A stretch of 64,000 nucleotides of DNA. It comes from Pagrus major. Lineage: Eukaryota; Chordata; Actinopteri; Spariformes; Sparidae. The stretch is from positions 26,241,008 to 26,305,007 of the forward strand of contig NC_133221.1 in NCBI RefSeq assembly GCF_040436345.1, given 5' to 3'. Below are positions 31,918 through 44,971 of this stretch, in pieces (the first letter of the stretch is position 1; each line of letters starts with the position of its first letter). Both the position numbers and the translations under genes were made by a program. Below the pieces are notes generated by a model, which saw nothing but the letters and a program-made list of their open reading frames with translations, was not told the origin of the DNA and searched no databases.

Positions 31918-34900
31918 ATTTTCCCATAAACTCGGACCAAACTTGCTTGAGCACTTGCTGAACTTGATTACTTGATTGAATTTTTTTGCTTGACTGTTAA
32001 GTACTATTTTTTATGCAACCACCCAAATGATACACCGCTGGATGTCTGCAAGGGTGAAGAGAGGAACAAACATAACGGGTAAGGCAGATAGGTAAGCCAG
32101 TGTGCCAAGTGTCACATACAAAGGAAAATAGCTGTGGGCTTTTATCCCCCAGAAAAGGCCAAAAATCAGGGAGGATATGACTTGAAAACGACAGAACAGG
32201 AAAAAAGGTGCGGGCTGGGTGTGGGAATGCAATCAAATCATTGTCAAACTGAATTGAATAACCAGTTTAACTGTTTGGAGGTGGTAGCAGTTCAGTTCAG
32301 CTGGCTTATGTCAAGGTTTAATAAGTTATTTTTAGCAAAAAGCAATGTAGAGGTCAAATCAAGCCTTCAACTCAGTATCACTTATTGCACTTATGCCACA
32401 TTGGGAATGTTTTATCATGTGCAAAGAGCTGATATCACCCTCTCTGGTTGGTTGAAGGTGTGCTAATCAGTGAAATCAGCTACGGCAAATAGTCAGTAAA
32501 GATGCTGCCATTTAAAAATAAAATAAAAAAATAAAATTGACAACCCCAAACTGATTAATGAGGTCACAAATCAAGATACACTTTCAACAAAAGCCCTTTT
32601 TTACAATAGTAGCATGTGTTTAAGCAAACTAGAACAAATGCACTGTTCTCTGTTCAGTGATAAGAAAACAACCTCTGCATTGCTGCCCAAAATTTAGCGC
32701 AGCTGGCCAAACTGATTCAGAATTGAGAAACACAATCTGTGTTTGTTCACATTACCCCAACATGTGCAGGTGTACAAATGGGGGATTTATCAAGTACAGT
32801 TTCTGAATTCCACCCAAATTATATCGAATTTGAATCTGAAATTTAAACCCCTCACAGGGAACAATTTTCAGCATATTAAAAAGGGGAGAAAGTCATTCAA
32901 AACATAAATGAAATCATAAGTGATTAAACAGGTTAAAATAGTACAGTTGTCATTAACATGACAGGACTCACGTTATGGAGGGACTACAACTGAGACCCAC
33001 CTTAATTCGACGTCTTGAATCTTGTAATTCTCAGGATCTCTGTGACAATGCAGTTCCTGCAGACCTCTTCACGCACACAGTTGAACACACACACTTGTTA
33101 CAAGTTTCTGGCACAAGTTCTAGATGGTTGCATAAAGCAAAAAAGGGGGAGAAATCTAGCTCAAAAAAGGCAAACGCAGGTGCAATAACACTGCTTAGAA
33201 AAAATTACAATGAAAACAGTGTGAGGAGTAGAGGGAGGGAAAGACAGGGGGAACTATGGGGAAGAAAAAAAAAACTAGCAGATAGCAGCCCACTCCACAC
33301 CCCGGTGGTGAGTCGGTGGTGTGGTGAGGATGAGGAGGGCTAGGAGCAGCGTTGGGACGTGTGCTTTGTCAAAGCTGTTGAGTAGGCACAAACTTCTGGT
33401 TTCAGATCAGTTATTGTCTTCTCAGAATATGCTTGGGCATAGGATTGCTTCTCTTCCGCGTTTCAATTGGGCTGATGTGCGTCTTCTTTGGTCGTTTCAG
33501 GATTTGGTTACTTCTTGTGTTTTAAACCCTTGAAGTGATCCTTTGTTTTCCCACATGTGTCTTCGGTGTTGCAACTTTGCTTGTTTTGGGTGGTTTGTCT
33601 TCAGTTTCTTTGTTATGATCTGAACTTGAAGCAGTTGCGGATGGTACAAAAATTCAGTTCCGTTTCACTTCATACTGTTGGGGGGAAAAAGCAGATTTGA
33701 TTAGATGAGCAGAGGTGAGGACTTAGACTTCATCTTATGTTAACTTCACTGCTCAAACTTTCAGGGTCGACTCCAAGAGTCTTCGGAGAGGCAGACAACT
33801 TTATTTACGTTGTCAGCTGTTAGGAATTTCACATTTTTTGTCCCATGAAGAACAGCAACAACCCCAAGCGGCAGTGGCTTGAAGTTCTTTGAACACTGCC
33901 CCCAGACTCACATGTATAAAAATAGGTTTTCCTCAGATGCCTCTGGATACAGCCCACAATGCCAGGCAGCTGACTAGCGGGCAATAGCTGTGATCAACAA
34001 GTCCTGGTGCATACCTCCAGTTTATGCCATGACATTTAGTTTGTGTCCCATACATGTTAATTTTACTAAATTTAGTTACAAACTGATCTCCATTCAGTAG
34101 GTTATAGCAGATTGTTGTTGACCTAAATACACTGCTTTGAAAACACACTGGGTGAGCCAACCCAGGACACATGATATCTGTTTGCTGTGACTGTGTTGCA
34201 ATGACTACCATCCCAAGTACTTCCTGGAAATGTTAAAATATAATGATGTAAAAATGCTCGTGTGTATTCCTCGGAAGAGGGAGGGTGGGCTTTTTTTTTC
34301 TTTTATAAAAAAGGTGCCTCTTTGGTATTCAGATTAAAATGTCTAATCCACATTAATAAACAAACACTTGGGTGTTCTGATTTCATTTGTAACACTTGTT
34401 GATTACTGGACCTAGGGGAACTAAAGCTGTGCAGCCTAGTGATAGGACAAACAAAGAAGGCAGTTATCACACGATGGGTTTCTTAAGTGGGTTAAAGGTT
34501 ATGAGCAATGAACAGAGACGACTCCTGTGAAAACAGCCTTGGAGGAGATGGGCTCCTCTGCGTCCCCTTTTTTAACTTTGGTGACGCAGAAAGAGAAAAC
34601 AGTCCACCCACTAAACCACCAGCACCCATTGGCCGTTTCAGCACTTTCTCCCGAACTGTAAACTTTAGTTTGGCTCGGTAATCATTAAAGAAATACTAGG
34701 TACTGTACCTACAGTCTGGCCCTGTTACGATAGAACGGCTAATAAACCCAAGATTAAGTCTCTTGTCTCGCAAGTCTCAACACGACGGTGCCACTCTGGT
34801 CTGGGCCCGAACAACAACCACTCTGACAGGACCGACCATGTGACTTCCCAGCAATCCGCCATCCTCAGCTGGAACTGCTAATAAGGCCTGATCCAACACG

Positions 34901-36212
34901 TTGCGGCATGCAGCGCTATCGAAAACGTCACATCTATGCTAAGCGGCTACATTTTCAATACTCGTCAAACTATAAAACATGTGCCTCAACACTCAAAGAC
35001 GGGCTGCTTCTCGCCGTTTTACTGCCTACGAGTCAAAACAGCGCCAGCAGCAGCAATTTCGTATAAATTTCATAATCTTAATGACCTTGCGTGGACAAAT
35101 ACAACCAGACAGATTAGCATATCGCTAACGCTAAAGTCGTAAAGAGCCAAATACCCCCGGGCGTTTCCGAGTCTTTTTAGGGAATCAATTCACGGTCAAC
35201 AGCGCGCCCCAAGTTAGCTCGGATATGTAGCACATCAGGTATTGAAAGATTTATGATCTGGTCGTTATCACAGCTACGTGGCTCGGAGTGTCTGCTCAGA
35301 AAGTTAGCGGAAAGTAAGCACTCCATCATGTCATTTCTGTACACTTGAGACAAGCACACCAAGCTCTATCCAAGAAACGGTCTCTTTAACGTTTTGTGGC
35401 TTATCGGAAATTGTACACACTCGGTAGAAAATTATTTGAGACTTGTGACAGAACAAAAAGGTGTACGGACGTATTCGGCTACCGTACGATAAACGATCAT
35501 TACTTTATTTTAATGATATCATATTTTGAAGAACTCAGTAGCACCACGCACTGTCCTCCGACACAGGGTATTATGGTAGAAATTGTATTGAACCAACAAT
35601 AGAAGAGTTTGGAATGGTCGATATGAAAATGCCGACGGAAACAGTAAACCTTTACCATTAGCGACTATTCAGGATGGGTGCACTTACGACTTATCAAGGT
35701 CAAAATAAACTGTCATTAACTGAGGTTTATTCACTTAACACACATTACAGAAACATAACGTTATCTGAGCTAACGGCACGAGGACCGGACAACAAAGAAG
35801 CTACGGCAAGCGGTCGGAGACGAGTGCTCAATTCTAATCAATTATCGCGTCCGTCACTGTCGTCTACCACAGCAATGGCACACCAGTGCCGTCTCCTTGG
35901 CACATTGAGGCACGTTTTGGAAATACACGTTTGTTAATTCGAGCTCGTTATTATATAAAGAGGCCGTTTGCAATGCTAAGCTGCTAATAGCGGCTAAAGT
36001 TAGCTAGCACGCTGCTGAACTGCTTGTGGTGATTTATGGTGAGGAAAAACACGGCTGCCCCCACCCAGGCCCGAGCTCTGCGTATGACCAAGCGCAGGAC
36101 AATCGTTAACTTCCAAAGACCCGCTGTTCAAGAAAAAGAACATCTCTCTTTGACACATGTCAAACAAATGTCTGAATTGTTATATAAAACAGGATAATTA
36201 ATAAAAACTCAC
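31918..36212 (-). other. csde1: csde1 5' intron region, no further gene seen
   Basis: Apart from the exons described, no conserved frame is visible on either strand. It contains short homopurine and poly(A/T) tracts and, at 34.7-35.4 kb, a CpG-richer stretch with ATGGCGGATTGC on the minus strand that could be another untranslated exon or promoter; I cannot place its limits. Confidence 0.4.
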
Positions 36213-36300
36213 CCCAACAGCTTTCAGCACTGTCACCAGCGCCGCTAGAAGCAGCACGGCACATTACGTAGTGAGTAGGGAGGCGACTACCGCGATATTT
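36213..36300 (-). other. csde1: Probable non-coding first exon of csde1
   Basis: Minus strand shows ...GCTGAAAGCTGTTGGG followed by donor GTGAGT at 36212, in a C/G-richer stretch facing sike1. The 5' limit (transcription start) is not determined; 36300 is approximate. No coding potential. Confidence 0.4.
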
Positions 36301-37804
36301 GACAGCCTGAGGACAACCAAAGAGCCTACAGGAAAGAGTGGCCACTGTCGTACATCTGCTGGTGAGTAACCCATATTGTGGTATCGCAGTGATCATGGGA
36401 TTCTGGTGATACATTTCCGATGTTAATGGTGGTTTTCTCTTCTTTATCTTGCTACTTAGGTTCGAAAGCCGCGTTCCTGACAATATGGTAATCAGCATGT
36501 CATTCAGTTGTTCAAGACCCCCGGACCCGAAACGTGTTCCACATTTGATCAATTAACAGCGCCCTATCTCTTCATTTAGTAGAGTTTCTGATGACACACG
36601 TTGCAACTTGAGGGTGTATTCAAGAACGACATCGATTGTAGGTCAACGAGACACCGCAATGCTTCTAACTTAATGTATTCAGTCCTAAAGCAAGACATGC
36701 TGATAATACCTAAATCTCTTAAATAAACCGATTAGATATTTATGGCTGATCAATCGTGTGCATCAGTTTATTAAAAAATATGACGAACGCCCCTAATTTA
36801 TCATGACATTTACTTGATTTTTAACCATACAGGGCCGATATAAATAAACAATACAGTCTATATACATTCATTTATTGTAATTTTCATGTGTGTGCTGCTG
36901 TGAGTTGAAGTACCAACATGATCATATAGGCAGGGATGATAAATAATAATAATAATTTGATTTGTATAGCATTTTTCAAGATCGGAGCACAAAGAACCAT
37001 AGAACGCATAGAAAGCTAAAAAGGAGGGTTGCAATGTTACCAAATACATAATTAAACATTGTAAATTAGACTTCAGTTGTGACTTAACATGGTGTAGCCA
37101 CAGTTCAATGCCTGACTCTCAAATAAACGAATAGAATTCAAATAAAATAAAATAAAATTGATTGAATTAAGTGACAGTTTCCATAGAAAACGAGTTGATT
37201 ATGCAATAAATATAGACCATGATTACGATTAGCTCTTTTTTAAAGCTGGGTACTTTCTTCTGGAAAAAAATAAATAAATAAAACACAAGTTGATTGGTCT
37301 CAAATAGAAAATGCTATAAGTGCTCACCTTTAACAAGTAGCATGGGTTTTGCCCCCTCTTATACCGGTGTTTTGTTTTGCCTTGTTTTTAGAATAATTGC
37401 CTAGGTACGGCATTTTTTGCTTCTGTCAAACTTCTATAATATCTAAACTCTCCAGTAGATGGCGGCATCCACCTCGAATTTGTTTGCGATGCTCGTCATA
37501 TGTATACAAAGAAGAAGAAAACACGGAAGTGACGTTATCGTTTAGTCTCTCACACGGAAACGGCAGTTGACAACAAATAAGAGTAACCATTTTTATTTGT
37601 GAGTACTATAGTTAATCTGTCTACCGACAGGTATTTCTACGAGTCTGCTATAGTTTGCACACGTTGCTACAAAGGCACCACAGCTGCCTCGGCTAACTGA
37701 GGCTAAAAAGCTAAGGTAGGCTAGCACAGCGAGTTATTTGTACCTAGCCGGCTGTGTGGAGTAGCTTGTTAGCGATACACACAGGAGTTGTCAGCTTCCA
37801 GTAA
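36301..37804. promoter_or_regulatory. Shared 5' interval of divergent csde1 and sike1
   Basis: About 1.5 kb separates the presumed csde1 first exon (minus) from the sike1 start codon (plus). The parts next to each gene have raised CpG and no TATA box in an obvious position, as for housekeeping promoters. A short fish repeat with (AAT)n and TTTGATTTGTATAGCATTTT lies at 36935-37000. Regulatory role is inferred from layout only. Confidence 0.4.
36935..37000. repeat. Short interspersed repeat with (AAT)n
   Basis: AATAATAATAATTTGATTTG followed by TATAGCATTTTTCAAGA, a common tail of fish interspersed repeats (compare 45590-45665 in the opposite orientation). Confidence 0.5.
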
Positions 37805-38865
37805 ATGGCCTGCACTTTAGATAAAGTGTTGGGCGATGCCCGTACCCTTCTCGAGAGGCTGAAAGAGCACGATACGGCCGCCGAGGGACTGATAGAGCAG
37901 TCCGGGGCCCTCAGCCAGAGAGTGCATAGCATGAGAGAGGTGGGAAATGCCCTTCCAGACAAGGTAAGGACAAGCATTTCAATATGGTTACCAACAGATT
38001 CAAGTACATAGCTGTGCAAAGCTGCACTGCCCTGTACTGGCACTGGTACTGGTAACAGTACTGGTACAACAAGGCTTAGTTGAGCTCTGATTTACCCACC
38101 AATTTGTAATATATGAAACCCAAAGCAGAATTCACTGCCCCACAGTTCAGTTCTCAAATGTTTCTTCTGATGATCTTGTCCCACCATAACACAGGGAAAC
38201 ATGTGGACCACAAGTAAAAAGCTGAGATTGTGGTTAAATTGAGTACAGCGTGTTTGGTCACCTCTGTGCCAAGTGTCATTAAAGATTCTTAAATGTTTTC
38301 AAAATGATTTGCTCAGATGTTTTGTAGCTGTGTATGTTTGAGATAACCAAAACAAAGTTAAATTCCTTTATTATTGAATGGACTTTGGCATGACATTCAT
38401 TTACAGAGGCTTCATTGTATATCTTGCAAAAAAAAGTCAGTCTCAAAAAGAGAGGAGTCTCTTCTTGAGACTAACTGTGATTTTTTTTAATTTTTATTTT
38501 TGGTTCTATTTTGCTCTAACAAACAAACATAAAGAATAAATTGTTGACCAACCAGGTCAACCTCCTCATTAGTGGGAAAGCAACGTTTAACAATCAGACG
38601 TTCAGTTTGTACTTTTCTGACATTACATGTTTTCAAAGTTTTCATATTCCTTTAACAAATGGTTGATTTACTATTGAAACCTTTCTCTCCACTGCCCTTT
38701 TCTGCTCTCTCCTCCTAGCACATAGAAGACACTTCAGAGATTCAGGAGCTGACCAAATACAAGCCACATGTCCTTCTGACTCAGGAAAACACTCAAATCA
38801 AAGAACTACAGCAGGAAAATAAAGGTAAAAAAAAAGACACACCCTATTCTGTTGATTTTATGGCT

Positions 38866-38959
<94 letters not shown>

Positions 38960-40104
38960 TTGCTAACCCTCTTCATGACTGTCTCTGCAGAGTTATGGTT
39001 GTCTCTTGAAGAACACCAGTATGCACTAGAGTTGATCATGGGTCGATACCGCAAGCAAATGCTTCAGCTGATGATGGCGAAGAAGGAGCTGGACACCAAA
39101 CCTGTGCTCAGCCTCCACGAGAACCACGCAAAAGTAAATTCTCAGTTAATCGTTATGTTAGGACTCCTAGTTATTGCTTGTACAGCTAAGTGTTTTGATG
39201 TACGAAATATCTTGTTTTCTGGATCTTCTCCAGGAAGTGCAGAGCCAGGTGGAGCGGATATGCGAGATGGGCCAGGTGATGAGAAGAGCAATGCAGGTGG
39301 ATGATCAGCACTATTGCTCTGTTCGAGAGAGGCTCGCTCAACTAGAGGTGAGCACAGTGCTTCTGTAGAATCAGGAACAACTGTAGATGTTTTTCTGAGT
39401 GAATCCATATATTTGAAATTTGCACTCTGTTTGGCTAGATACACCTAGATGTAAATGAGGAAAATATGTGATGATAAGTATTTTTGGACGAACTGACCAT
39501 TTCAAGGCATACTATGCAGGATTTGACATTGCTGTTGGTAAACACACAATTCAAAGTTGGCCCCGGCTCAACTGTTGAGACAGAGAGACTGAGCAGACGT
39601 GGTCGAGGGAGCTAGATATTGAATGAAAAGAGGGAGCGGCATTGGCAAGAACAAAGCAGTGAATCAGTGAAATAAAATGTTATTTTTTGATTATTTCATA
39701 GCAGTTATGTTTTGAAGCAGAAAAAAACACATCAACACCTCCGCACAAACCCTCCAGATTTTTGCTGGATTCATTCTGTCGATCTCTGCTCTGCCTCTGA
39801 GTCTGATTTTGTGTAGCCCCGCCCACCCAGACATTCAGATCTGCAGCTCTTTATACATATATATCACTATTTTTTTTAACAGTCCTGACCTTACACTGTT
39901 ATTATACAACAATTATTTTATTTTTTACATTTTATTTCAATGTTTTTTTGTCTTTTTCAGATTGAGAACAAGGAGCTGCGAGACCTCCTGGTCATCAGCA
40001 AGAGCTCCGTGAAAACAGCGAGAGAAGAAACCAGCCAGCCAGAAGCAGAAGTAGCAGCAACAGCAGAACAAGAACAGTCCCCTCAGTCAGGGTCCACAGA
40101 GTGA
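37805..40104 (+). CDS. sike1: Suppressor of IKBKE 1
   Basis: Cytosolic coiled-coil protein of the SIKE/FGFR1OP2 family; SIKE1 binds TBK1/IKBKE and dampens antiviral interferon signalling, and belongs to STRIPAK-associated complexes. Exons 37805-37963, 38719-38824, 38991-39133, 39234-39347, 39961-40104, all GT-AG and in frame; 221 residues, against about 207 in human. Blocks: [26 protein letters not shown]-like [53 protein letters not shown], then [26 protein letters not shown]...NALPD favours SIKE1 over FGFR1OP2. Nearly the whole protein is predicted helical coiled coil; the last 30 residues are a loose E/Q/A/S tail. A Kozak-like context (TAAATGG) precedes the start. An expanded TA microsatellite sits in intron 2. 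Confidence 0.95.
38869..38957. repeat. (TA)44 microsatellite in sike1 intron 2
   Basis: Uninterrupted TA for about 88 bases, ending 33 bases before sike1 exon 3 (38991). It produces meaningless Tyr-Ile repeat frames on both strands. Confidence 0.97.
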
Positions 40105-41042
40105 TCAGAGCAGCTTCAGAGTGAACTGTGGTTGAGGCAACAAGACCTCCAGGACCAGGGTTGGAGGAGACAGGGTTGATGATCTCTTTGCCTGTGTGCA
40201 CCACATTATTTTTTTATATAAGATGGAATGCAGTTAAACCACAGCATATTTTTTGTAGTGAAGGCCACTTAAACACAACATGGTAGGAAGCTTTCACCTG
40301 CGGGTATATTTGGATGATAGCTATTGTTTTCACATGCACAACATGTGTATTATCACTTGGTTGTCACTGACAAGACAAGTGAAAGCTAAGACACATCTAT
40401 ATGTGGAGTAAAGTCAGTAAAAGCAAAGGGGATTTATTTTGTTTTGGCCAAAGATGCATTTATTAGTCAAGGACACAGTTTCTACCTCTTTGGTGTCCCT
40501 TTGCTGTTCACTCACACTCACAATGTGTAAAATGCTTATCACCATCCCTGCTATCAGAGTTCACTTGAAGGCCATTAAGAAGCCAACTCGTCTTCACAGC
40601 TGTGCTTGATAATCACTGCCAATAAGATGACTTTTGGCTGTTTCACACAGTTTGCCTGCTGAGGAGTGACAGTGGATCGTTCGTATGTGATTGTCTGTCA
40701 TTTTATGAATTTAATACGTTTGTCAGTGTGTTTGTAGAATTCATATATACCATAATTTTCATGTTTAGTGCTTTGATTCTGTGTGTTAAACACCAGTTTT
40801 CTAGTTTTCAGATTTGAATACACAGTAATCAAGTGTCCCAGCATCTTTATGTAATGGTAACGATTTCAAAATATGCCAACTTTTTGTGTGATGGATATCT
40901 AATGTTTGCGCACTGTATGTGTTCAGATATTGTCTCTTGTCATCTCAGGAAATCAGTGTTATAAGGTGAACATGCTGTAATGACTCATGGCAGTGTACTG
41001 GTTTGTGTCAAATGAAATTTCATTCAGAAACTTTAAAATAAA
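40105..41042 (+). other. sike1: sike1 3' UTR and poly(A) signal
   Basis: Non-coding after the stop; AATAAA at 41037-41042, followed by an A-rich run. Confidence 0.65.
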
Positions 41043-41106
41043 TTTGCAAAAAAATATATATAATTAAGAAAGTCAAATATGAATGATTTTTTTAAACCAT
41101 ATATAT

Positions 41107-41400
41107 GTATATACTAGGGATGCAACGGTAGAGTTTTCCCACAGTTCGGTATGCATCACAGTTTTTGGGCCACGGTAACGGTACGGTTTCGATATCTTAA
41201 TATAAAACTACTCACTAGCAAAGGCAATATTGCTTATCTTAGTTGCCTTCCATAAAAAACATGCAGTATCCAATCAAGTTAAACAGCAAACATTGTAGTA
41301 TTGTATTGTATTGTATTATTTGCCTTTGTGTATTGAACCTAACAGGGCGTATTGAACGGTTCGATAAAATATTGAGTATTGTTGCATCCCTAGTATATAC
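41107..41400. mobile_element. hAT-like MITE with perfect 8-bp target duplication
   Basis: Element 41115-41392 (278 bp) begins TAGGGATGCAAC and ends GTTGCATCCCTA, perfect 12-bp inverted ends. GTATATAC flanks it on both sides (41107-41114 and 41393-41400). Length of duplication and TAGGG ends fit non-autonomous hAT elements. No transposase. It fills most of the sike1-micos10 gap. Confidence 0.9.
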
Positions 41401-41788
41401 AGTATGCACAGTATGTTGGGTTTAATACAGTGACTGGGTTAATTACTGTTTGGATTATTCAATTTTTCACCGCTAGATGGCGACATTAAGCTGCGGGTGT
41501 AACACGACTCGCGAGGTTTGGAAAAGTGGCGTAATGCTGCGTTCATGTAACCAGGTATAATCGAATATTCATATACAGTATGTGTGTTTTTTTTCTCTCA
41601 TATTCAGTATCAACAACATCGAGCCGATAAGCTTACATTTAAAATAACTCTGGGGCATAGAACCGTCTGCTCTTTGCCACTTGGTCGTCCCTCTGTGGCT
41701 TTAATCGAAATAATTTCCGACAGCACGTGAATGCAGCACCAGAGAGCTGCATTTGACACTTCTAGCCTGACACAAGCTAATGTTCAGC

Positions 41789-44040
41789 ATGTCTGAGAAG
41801 GAGCTGGGGAAAAAGTGGGACCGGTGCTTGGCAGACGGTGCCATTAAACTCGGTAAATATCCCAAAGACTCATGTGTATAACGACATTGTAATATCCTAA
41901 AATAAGGACAAAATAAGCTGCAGGTTTTACTGTAGTCCACAGCTGTCATTGACTGGGCGAGGGGCTAACTAGCTAGCCATAAAGGGCTCGTAAAGGACAA
42001 CCGAATGACCGATTAGTTATATGACTTTTTTATTGTTATAGGTAGCTAAAATTTGGGTTAACTCTGTAGTTTAATTAAAGAATGTAACATTAGGTATTTT
42101 TGCCACAACGTCAATCGTATACATAATTGCGTTTCTCTTAGATGAAGTTGTTGGAAAAAGCTCAAGAGGAACCGCCTTTGAGAAAATGTTACTTTGCTGT
42201 TTTCCCTTTTATCGTTACGTAAACCTTTGCTGGAAATATTAATTTAGAGTTTAACGACACGATGTTTTCCTACTCTTGAATTCGGCATACATATAAAACA
42301 TAGATAAACTTTCATTCACCATATCAACCATAGCCATGCAAAGTTTCCATTGTCTGGGCTCGCAACTCCACAATTTCCCATAACGAACATAGTTCGCGTT
42401 AGATAGCGATCAGCATAAAGGTGAGTTACTTTATTCTAATAATGTATTGTCCGATGAGTCAGTGGTATTATAGACGACTGCATCCTGTATTATCGCTAAA
42501 AAGTTCACGTTCATGCACGTGAAGCTAATAAGCAAAGCACCTTAAAACTGACTGATTTTTGAATGGTGTTTGGTGCTACGTCATTTGACATGACAGCTAC
42601 TGGAATGAGGTACCTGGCCCGCTTGTTTTAACGAGGCTGTGTATAAAGCGTGCAGGTGTTCTTTGAAACAGTGAGGGGAAATGACACCACATTATTAACC
42701 TTCTCATCACCCCACTGTATGAATGGGAGTATAAGTAAAATTTGGAAGCTTGAAGTTAATGTCATCTGTATTTTCACAAAGCAACAGAGCTTCTGCTATG
42801 GATGCGAGAAAAAAATACAATACATAATGTATATGCAGAGAAGTCGGAGACATTATAAAACAGCATATGCACACAATAAATAAAGATGAACCAATAGCTG
42901 TATAAATTGAACAATCATTTTAAAGGGACATTGTCATCTATGTCCAACTGTAGCTGATTTTATTCTCTCCTCTTTCTGCAGGTACTGGGCTGGGGCTGGG
43001 GATCGTGTTTTCCGTTCTGTTCTTCAAACGTAAGTGGTTTTAATGGATTGTTGCTGAACGATAAGCAAAGAATATATATATTTGGCTATCACTGAGTCAT
43101 AATTTCAGTGGGAATGGTAATTTAGCATTTCATTTCACAAGAAGAATGATGATGATTTTTGCTTGGGACTGTACCAAAGAGGCATGTTCCCTTATGCCTG
43201 GGGAGTATGATTTGTAGGTAGGGGCAACTCTGTAGCACCAGCATGCCTCATGTATGATTGTATGTTGTGATGCATATTCCTGTTATCAAAAAGAAAAGCA
43301 TCTTCTGAAATGTGGATATGCATTCGACTATATTGGGATTTCCATAATATTTTGATTAATTGTTCAACCCTACCTTGAACATGTAATTTAGCCCAGAGTC
43401 CTTCACAAGAGAGCATCAGAGCATGATGATGTATTACCAAAGCAGGGTAGGTAGGTTAATTTTTTATTTTTTTTCATTTTGTACAGCGACAATCTTTTGA
43501 TTGTTTTTTGTTAAACAGTGGGTTTATCCAACTTCAACACATTATTCAAAATTAATTTATAATTGAGAGTGTTCTGTGCTTTTGTTGTGAGAAGAGCACT
43601 AACAACACCTATCCTCAAAAGCACAATAATGAGCATGTGATTATTAAAGTACATAAAAAAAAGAAAAACAGTCAAGGTGTCACAACAACAGTGTGAAATG
43701 GGTTTCACAAGCCAACTCTGGTATGTCTTTAATCACACAGTGAAATGTGTCTTTGTATGAGATAAAGTACCTGTTTCATTTGTAGGGCACACGTGGCCGA
43801 TTTCATTCGGCTCGGGAACGGGACTTGGCATGGCATACGCCAACTGTCAGAATGACCTGAGGTCACATTATTTGCAGCAGAGAAGTGAAAAGGTTTGATT
43901 GTACATTAAAAAACTTATGCACCTTAAAACAACTTATAGAAATAATTACTTATCTCTAACTAAGTAACAACCCTGTGTCATTGTTAATGTAAATCAAGAT
44001 TTCTGTGACTGATTTCTATTTTCTTTAACAGGAGCAATAG
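41789..44040 (+). CDS. micos10: MICOS complex subunit MIC10
   Basis: Small inner-membrane protein that bends cristae junctions within the mitochondrial contact site complex. Exons 41789-41852, 42982-43029, 43786-43892, 44032-44040; 75 residues (human 78). MSEKELGKKWDRCLADGAIK is the conserved N terminus. Two short hairpin membrane segments follow, each with the glycine motif required for oligomerisation: GTGLGLGIVFSVLFF and FGSGTGLGMAYANC, separated by the basic loop KRHTWP. The last exon codes only Glu-Gln-stop, as in the family (EKEQ end). All introns are GT-AG and phases agree. Poly(A) signal AATAAA at 44228-44233. Confidence 0.96.
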
Positions 44041-44227
44041 CTGCGAGTCATCGAGGGACTGTCGTTTTTATTCTTTTGAATCTGTTCATTTTTATTTTGT
44101 TTTGTCTGCGGGGGAGTCACCATTTGCACTGTTCTACAGTTAGACCCTTATGTCTCTGTTGAACGATCCATCCCTAGTATGACTGTATGATGTATATGTG
44201 CCTGATCAGGACAGTCTGTGTTTATTT

Positions 44228-44233
44228 AATAAA
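44228..44233 (+). other. micos10: micos10 poly(A) signal
   Basis: AATAAA about 190 bases after the stop codon. Confidence 0.6.
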
Positions 44234-44419
44234 ATGATCATAACAACAAAAATGATGCCCTGGTGAGTCATTTTCCCTCAGATGCTTTATAATGGATGAC
44301 AACCATTTAGAAATCACGTTGAACTAAGTAGTACGAAAATGAGAAACATAATGAATTATAACAGCTGGATTATAAACCATACACTCAAAGCAGTGATGGC
44401 GATGCTTTAGGGAGTAATA

Positions 44420-44690
44420 GGAGTCAAGTGTTAATGCAGCTTTAAAAAGGTGGGTTTTCAGTTTATTTCTGAATGCGAGTGGGAGTGATTTTCTCAAATG
44501 TGTCGTGGAGAAAGGTGGGGGCTGCGCTGCAAATGCTATCCCATAAGGTGGTGGGCTTGGTGTGGGTGAGAGGGGGTCAGAAGGTTGGCAGCAGCTGATG
44601 TGATGTGGCAGATGATGGGCGTAGTGATGGAGATTAGTCAGTTCTGAGGGGGCATGAAAATTGAGAGCTTTGCATAATACGTTTACAATT
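44420..44690. repeat. Probable degenerate interspersed repeat
   Basis: AAAAAGGTGGGTTTTCAGTT with GAATGCGAGTGGGAGTGATT resembles a frequent fish repeat (AAGGTGGGTTTTTAG type). Divergent, limits approximate, class unknown. Confidence 0.35.
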
Positions 44691-44971
44691 TGGCAAGGCT
44701 GTTGAAATGCTGGAGTGCAGAGGACTTTACCCCCTGAATGCTTTTGTTTTCTGTTATTTAGTTTTCAAGTGCGTCTGCTGGGAAATGAATAATAATCGTT
44801 ATCATGTTACTTTGTCTAGATTGACAAAGTAGGAAGGAGGTGAAGTGACTTTATTGACAGTTGTTCACCAGCAGTAAATGTATGAGTCAATGCAAAATAT
44901 TTCATGAAGTTTGACCAAAATCTACTGTTGTTGAACTGACATCTAAATGTTACTTATGTATTGATGGATTT

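Noticed and set aside
38806-39304. Open frames on both strands with runs of Tyr-Ile
   Set aside because: They are translations of the TA microsatellite and cross sike1 exon 3 in the wrong frame.
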